This document shows, piece after piece, positions 8,253-10,741 of a stretch of DNA of 10,741 nt; positions within the stretch are counted from its first letter, which is position 1, and each line of letters begins with the position of its first letter. The position numbers and the translations under genes were made by a program. This stretch comes from Willaertia magna (lineage: Eukaryota > Heterolobosea > Eutetramitea > Acrasida > Naegleriidae), in contig CADWAF010002913.1 of assembly GCA_902984215.1 (NCBI GenBank), forward strand, positions 1-10,741. Direction: 5' to 3'. The notes below the pieces were generated by a model. It ran no database searches, was not told where the DNA came from, and saw only the letters and a list, made by a program, of their open reading frames with translations.

Positions 8253-9406
8253 ATGATTACTGACACCACCACCAATAGTATTATTTCCACTATTAATACG
8301 ACTACTGTTAATCCAATGATTACTGTTTTTTTAAATGACAGATCTAAAGATATTCCATTTAATGTTAAAGAACATGACAGTCTTTCACATTTAAATCAGT
8401 CAATTTGTCAAACATTTAAAGCGTTAAAATATCAAAAGAAAGTTAAATTAAATGTTCAAATGAAAAATATTTGTAATGAAATAATTAAATTTTCTTCTAA
8501 TGGTTCATGGAAGATTTTATTTAATGAATTATTAAAGAATAATTCAATTACTCTTTATATTGAAAAGAAGAAAACCAAGTTGACTGATGAAGAAAAGGAA
8601 TTGAAGAGGAAAGAAAAGAAAGAATTAAGAGAACAACAAAAATTATTAAGAAAACAAGAAAGAGAATTGTCAAAAGAAAAAAAAGTTAAACAACACAATA
8701 AAGAAAAAGAAACTAGCGATGACGAAGAAGATTTAATCTCAAAAGAATTTGAAAGTATTGAACTATTAGAAGAAGAAGAACCAAAAAGAAGAAGAAAACA
8801 AATGGATGACAAAATTAAAGAAGAAAGAAAGAAAGAAAGAGAATTAAAAAAGTTAGAAAAGAAAGAATTAAGAGAAAAAAAGAAACAACAATCAAAAGAA
8901 GAACAATCAATTACTGAAAATGAATTGAATGAAATGAAAAGAATTTATTTAGATGGGAATAATATGATGTATGTCACTAAGGTATTGAGAGATTTATCTT
9001 TGAAAAGAAAAAACAGAAAATTAGCAGAACAATTATTAATTAAGATTGCAAAATTATTTAAAGAACATGAAGCAAAAGATTATGTTCATATTTGTTTTGA
9101 TTCCACAAGTGATTTATCGTTAATTGACAATAACAATGCAGGTTTTATTGTATCAAGTTGCAAAGAAAGAAGGATTTAATATTGCAGATGATTATTTAGT
9201 TGAATTGGCAGATAAAGAAGTTAATAATCGTGACAGTTGTTTATTTGTAACTTGTGATCGTGAGTTAAGGGTTAGATTAAAAGAAAAAGGTGTGAGATGT
9301 GCTGGAAGTGCTAATTGGTTAAAATTGGCATATTCTAAATTGTGTAGTGACACTTGGGGCAATGGATATTGATGATTGGATGACAAAATTGTTAGAAGAA
9401 TTGTAA
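8253..9406 (+). CDS. PIN/NYN-type nuclease-like protein with Lys/Glu-rich linker; reading frame broken twice
   Basis: Frame A runs 8253-9179 (308 codons). Residues about 22-105 look like a small alpha/beta, perhaps ubiquitin-like, domain. About 108-225 are extremely Lys/Glu/Arg-rich, likely a long charged helix. From 230 a PIN/NYN fold begins: IYLDGNNMMYV (Asp234) and ICFDSTSDL (Asp283). Frame A then stops, and the fold continues in frame +1 (NIADDYLVELADKE, LFVTCDREL, then AGSANWLKLAY) to TGA 9370-9372. A further +1 step gives MDIDDWMTKLLEEL to TAA 9404-9406. Known: NYN/PIN proteins are metal-dependent RNases using such acidic residues; all four positions (LDGNN, CFD, ADD, TCD) are present. 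Inferred: an RNase or RNA-binding role. Either the gene is recently broken, the sequence has two one-base errors, or it is recoded. Met22 is an alternative start. Family call fairly firm, status open. Confidence 0.7.
9142..9179 (+). other. First frame break in the PIN/NYN gene (frame A to +1)
   Basis: Frame A ends at TAA 9177-9179 while the domain continues in the +1 frame. Skipping one A in the purine run 9161-9173 gives SCKEEGFNIADDYLVE, a smooth strand-to-helix join. A +1 slip at ATT-TAA gives KERRINIADDY. A 16-nt GT...AG segment at 9142-9157 would also restore frame but is far shorter than the 61 and 297 nt introns nearby. Confidence 0.65.
9355..9372 (+). other. Second frame break in the PIN/NYN gene near a GGGG run
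   Basis: The +1 frame ends in GNGY-stop at 9370-9372. Removing one G of the run 9356-9359 moves to a third frame that reads AMDIDDWMTKLLEEL and ends at TAA 9404-9406, an acidic amphipathic tail that looks coding. No AG acceptor follows within reach, so an intron does not explain it. Confidence 0.5.
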
Positions 9407-9428
9407 TTGTTATTGTTAGTACTTTGTA

Positions 9429-9434
9429 AATAAA
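9429..9434 (+). terminator. Poly(A) signal AATAAA for the PIN/NYN gene
   Basis: AATAAA begins 23 bases after the most downstream plausible stop (9404-9406), a usual distance for a 3' end signal in a compact genome. It is followed by AT-rich sequence and a stem-loop. Confidence 0.45.
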
Positions 9435-9461
9435 TATAAAATCTGTAAATCTCATATTGAG

Positions 9462-9485
9462 AAATGTTTTTCGAAGCAAACATTT
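9462..9485. terminator. 8-bp stem-loop in the convergent spacer
   Basis: AAATGTTT (9462-9469) pairs perfectly with AAACATTT (9478-9485) across an 8-base loop (9470-9477). The right arm overlaps the minus-strand poly(A) signal (9483-9488). It lies between two convergent genes and could affect transcript 3' ends on either strand. Confidence 0.35.
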
Positions 9486-9488
9486 ATT
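9483..9488 (-). terminator. Poly(A) signal AATAAA for the RNF213-like gene
   Basis: On the minus strand AATAAA lies about 40 bases after the stop at 9530-9528, so it is a plausible 3' end signal. Transcripts from both convergent genes would end within about 60 bases of each other or overlap. Confidence 0.45.
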
Positions 9489-9491
9489 GTT

Positions 9492-9518
9492 ACAAAAATT
9501 GTAAAGCTCCATTTTTGT
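9492..9518. terminator. Second 8-bp stem-loop in the convergent spacer
   Basis: ACAAAAAT (9492-9499) and ATTTTTGT (9511-9518) form a perfect inverted repeat with an 11-base loop, starting about 10 bases after the stop of the minus-strand gene. It may be a 3' UTR hairpin; AT-rich arms make chance possible. Confidence 0.3.
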
Positions 9519-9527
9519 CATAACTAA

Positions 9528-10741
9528 TTATTCACATAAAAATTTATAAGTATGATAAATATGACAAGTTTTTAAACTATCAGGTAATAATTTAAACCAA
9601 TGATAATCTCCCAATTTTCTAGGTGATGTTGGCAATGACGAAGATGCTACTGTAGTGTTATTAAAAATGGTTGGTGTAATTTCCAACATTTGTTTTAAAG
9701 CCAACTCTGAATCTAAAGTTTCATTTGTAAAATAAGATAACATTAATTCATTCATTGAATTTAATAAAATATTTAATTCTTCCTTTTTAATTTGATTTTT
9801 AAATTCAATTAATTGATTTTGTAAAATACTTGTTAAATTAACTTTATATTTTGAATGAATAAATGAAGAACATGTATCAAAATCATTAATTCCAGATAAT
9901 TGATCAGATAATAATGTCCATAATGATTTTAAATGTTTTAATTGAACATGTATCACAATCGTTGTAGATTTTTGTAAAATTAATTGTGTATCATTTAATA
10001 ATAAAATATTCCTTAAATAATCTATAATCTTCATATTTTCAGCACCTTCTAAATTAGTATTACCTATTGCTTGTAAGAATGAAATACATTCTTCAACTTG
10101 TCTTAAACATGATTGATTTACTTCTAAACTTTCTTGTTGTAAATCTTCAATTATATTTTGTTTAATGTCAATTGGTAATTCAATTTGTTTCATTTTATTT
10201 TCTAATTCTGTTAAAGGACCATTTATCATACTTAATTTAGTATTATATCTATTTTCATTTAGGAAATAAAATCTTTGTAATTCTAATTTAATTTTTGGTT
10301 TACCGGATAGATATTTGTTAATTATAAAATGTTCAATTCTTTCATAATCAAATCGTAAATTATTATTATTGTTTGTAGTTGATGTATTATTATTGTTATT
10401 ATTATTGATAATTTGTGATTCTAAAATAATTGGCATTAATTCTTCTTGAATATTAAAATTAATTAAATGATGTTTTGATAACAATCTACTTGCAATCTCC
10501 GTACCTCCCTTGTTATTATTATTATTTAAACTATTTTGTAAATTATTTCCCTTTTGTAAATAATCATTTACCTTTTCAATCATCTCATTATGTTTATCAA
10601 TTAAAAATTGAGTTAAAGCTAAAGCACAAATACATTCATCATTCTCTTCAGGTATACAAAATGATAATGTTGTATCCTTATTCATTACAATATTTTTACA
10701 CCAATTAGGTAATGGTAAACAATTATATCTTTCAATATATT
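9528..10741 (-). CDS. RNF213-like giant E3 ubiquitin ligase, C-terminal part (5' end outside window)
   Basis: The frame is open from the window edge; the Met at 10685 is internal because 18 further codons upstream (YIERYNCLPLPNWCKNIV) are open. It ends at TAA 9530-9528, giving 404 residues. Numbering from that Met: 11-34 (IPEENDECICALALTQFLID and on), 111-132 (RFDYERIEHFIINKYLSGKP and on) and the helix VQLKHLKSLWTLLS match, from memory of the family, the helical C-terminal region after the RING and RZ finger in RNF213 (mysterin). Known: RNF213 is a dynein-like AAA+ ATPase and ubiquitin ligase involved in lipid droplets and in coating intracellular pathogens. The ATPase, RING and zinc finger are not in view. 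Two or three poly-Asn runs (10359-10406, 10512-10526) sit in likely loops. No intron seen. The family call rests on remembered motifs, so moderate. Confidence 0.6.
   Translation of the reverse strand, partial: YIERYNCLPLPNWCKNIVMNKDTTLSFCIPEENDECICALALTQFLIDKHNEMIEKVNDYLQKGNNLQNSLNNNNNKGGTEIASRLLSKHHLINFNIQEELMPIILESQIINNNNNNNTSTTNNNNNLRFDYERIEHFIINKYLSGKPKIKLELQRFYFLNENRYNTKLSMINGPLTELENKMKQIELPIDIKQNIIEDLQQESLEVNQSCLRQVEECISFLQAIGNTNLEGAENMKIIDYLRNILLLNDTQLILQKSTTIVIHVQLKHLKSLWTLLSDQLSGINDFDTCSSFIHSKYKVNLTSILQNQLIEFKNQIKKEELNILLNSMNELMLSYFTNETLDSELALKQMLEITPTIFNNTTVASSSLPTSPRKLGDYHWFKLLPDSLKTCHIYHTYKFLCE
10359..10406 (-). repeat. Poly-asparagine microsatellite (AAT/AAC)n in the RNF213-like gene
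   Basis: Residues 94-100 and 105-109 (from the Met at 10685) are Asn runs broken by TSTT, coded mostly by AAT. A third run of five Asn is at 10512-10526. Such tracts lie in loops and vary in length between strains in amoebae with AT-rich genomes. Confidence 0.8.

Noticed and set aside
8555..8812. Ser/Phe-rich minus-strand open frame
   Set aside because: It is the complement of the Lys/Glu-rich segment (AAR/GAR codons read as TTY/TCY), a composition artefact.
9142..9157. 16-nt GT...AG micro-intron as the cause of the first frame break
   Set aside because: It restores the frame, but such introns are known mainly from heterotrich ciliates, and the introns in this window are 61 and 297 nt. It also cannot explain the second break. 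Kept only as an alternative.
9192..9521. 109-codon minus-strand open frame across the nuclease gene end
   Set aside because: It is antisense to the conserved PIN/NYN segment and shows no recognisable feature; it also overlaps the 3' spacer.
10475..10708. 77-codon plus-strand open frame
   Set aside because: It is antisense to the RNF213-like coding sequence, and its Tyr-rich composition follows from the opposite strand.
1..10741. CRISPR arrays, transposons, tRNA or rRNA genes
   Set aside because: No regular spaced repeats, transposase-like protein, terminal inverted repeats or tRNA cloverleaf were found by eye on either strand.

Overview
This is nuclear DNA from a compact, AT-rich (roughly 70% A+T by eye) eukaryotic microbe. 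The evidence is spliceosomal introns (a GTAAGT donor twice, acceptors ending in ATAG), AATAAA poly(A) signals, asparagine homopolymers encoded by AAT runs, close gene spacing and the standard stop codons. A heterolobosean amoeba of the Naegleria type fits best. A dictyostelid is less likely because the non-coding DNA is not extremely AT-rich. The organism is an inference; no marker gene is present.

Layout. (1) Positions 1-7501, minus strand: one giant gene whose 3' end lies outside the window. Three exons (7501-7327, 7029-6769, 6707-1) join in phase to give at least 2381 residues: a signal peptide, an unrecognised N-terminal region, an EGF-like module, a LamG/concanavalin-like module, a second EGF-like module, then about 1700 residues of roughly 100-residue Ig/TIG-like beta units, many with one cysteine pair. 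It looks like a cell-surface or secreted adhesin/receptor ectodomain. (2) 7502-8252: a divergent intergenic region with a TATA-like box, a 16-bp perfect palindrome, two coding-like slivers and a short upstream ORF. (3) 8253-9406, plus strand: a gene with a possible ubiquitin-like N-terminus, a long Lys/Glu-rich segment and a PIN/NYN-type nuclease domain. The domain needs two separate +1 frame changes to be read through, yet all four expected acidic positions are present. (4) 9407-9527: a short convergent spacer with a poly(A) signal for each strand and two 8-bp stem-loops. (5) 9528-10741, minus strand: the C-terminal 404 residues of a protein resembling the C-terminal region of RNF213-type giant E3 ubiquitin ligases; its 5' part is outside the window.

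The three genes do not form an obvious pathway. The most unusual points are the doubly frame-broken but otherwise well-preserved nuclease gene and the very long single-exon array of beta units. The nuclease and the RNF213-like gene are adjacent and convergent, both of types linked elsewhere to RNA or ubiquitin-based defence, but a functional link is speculation.
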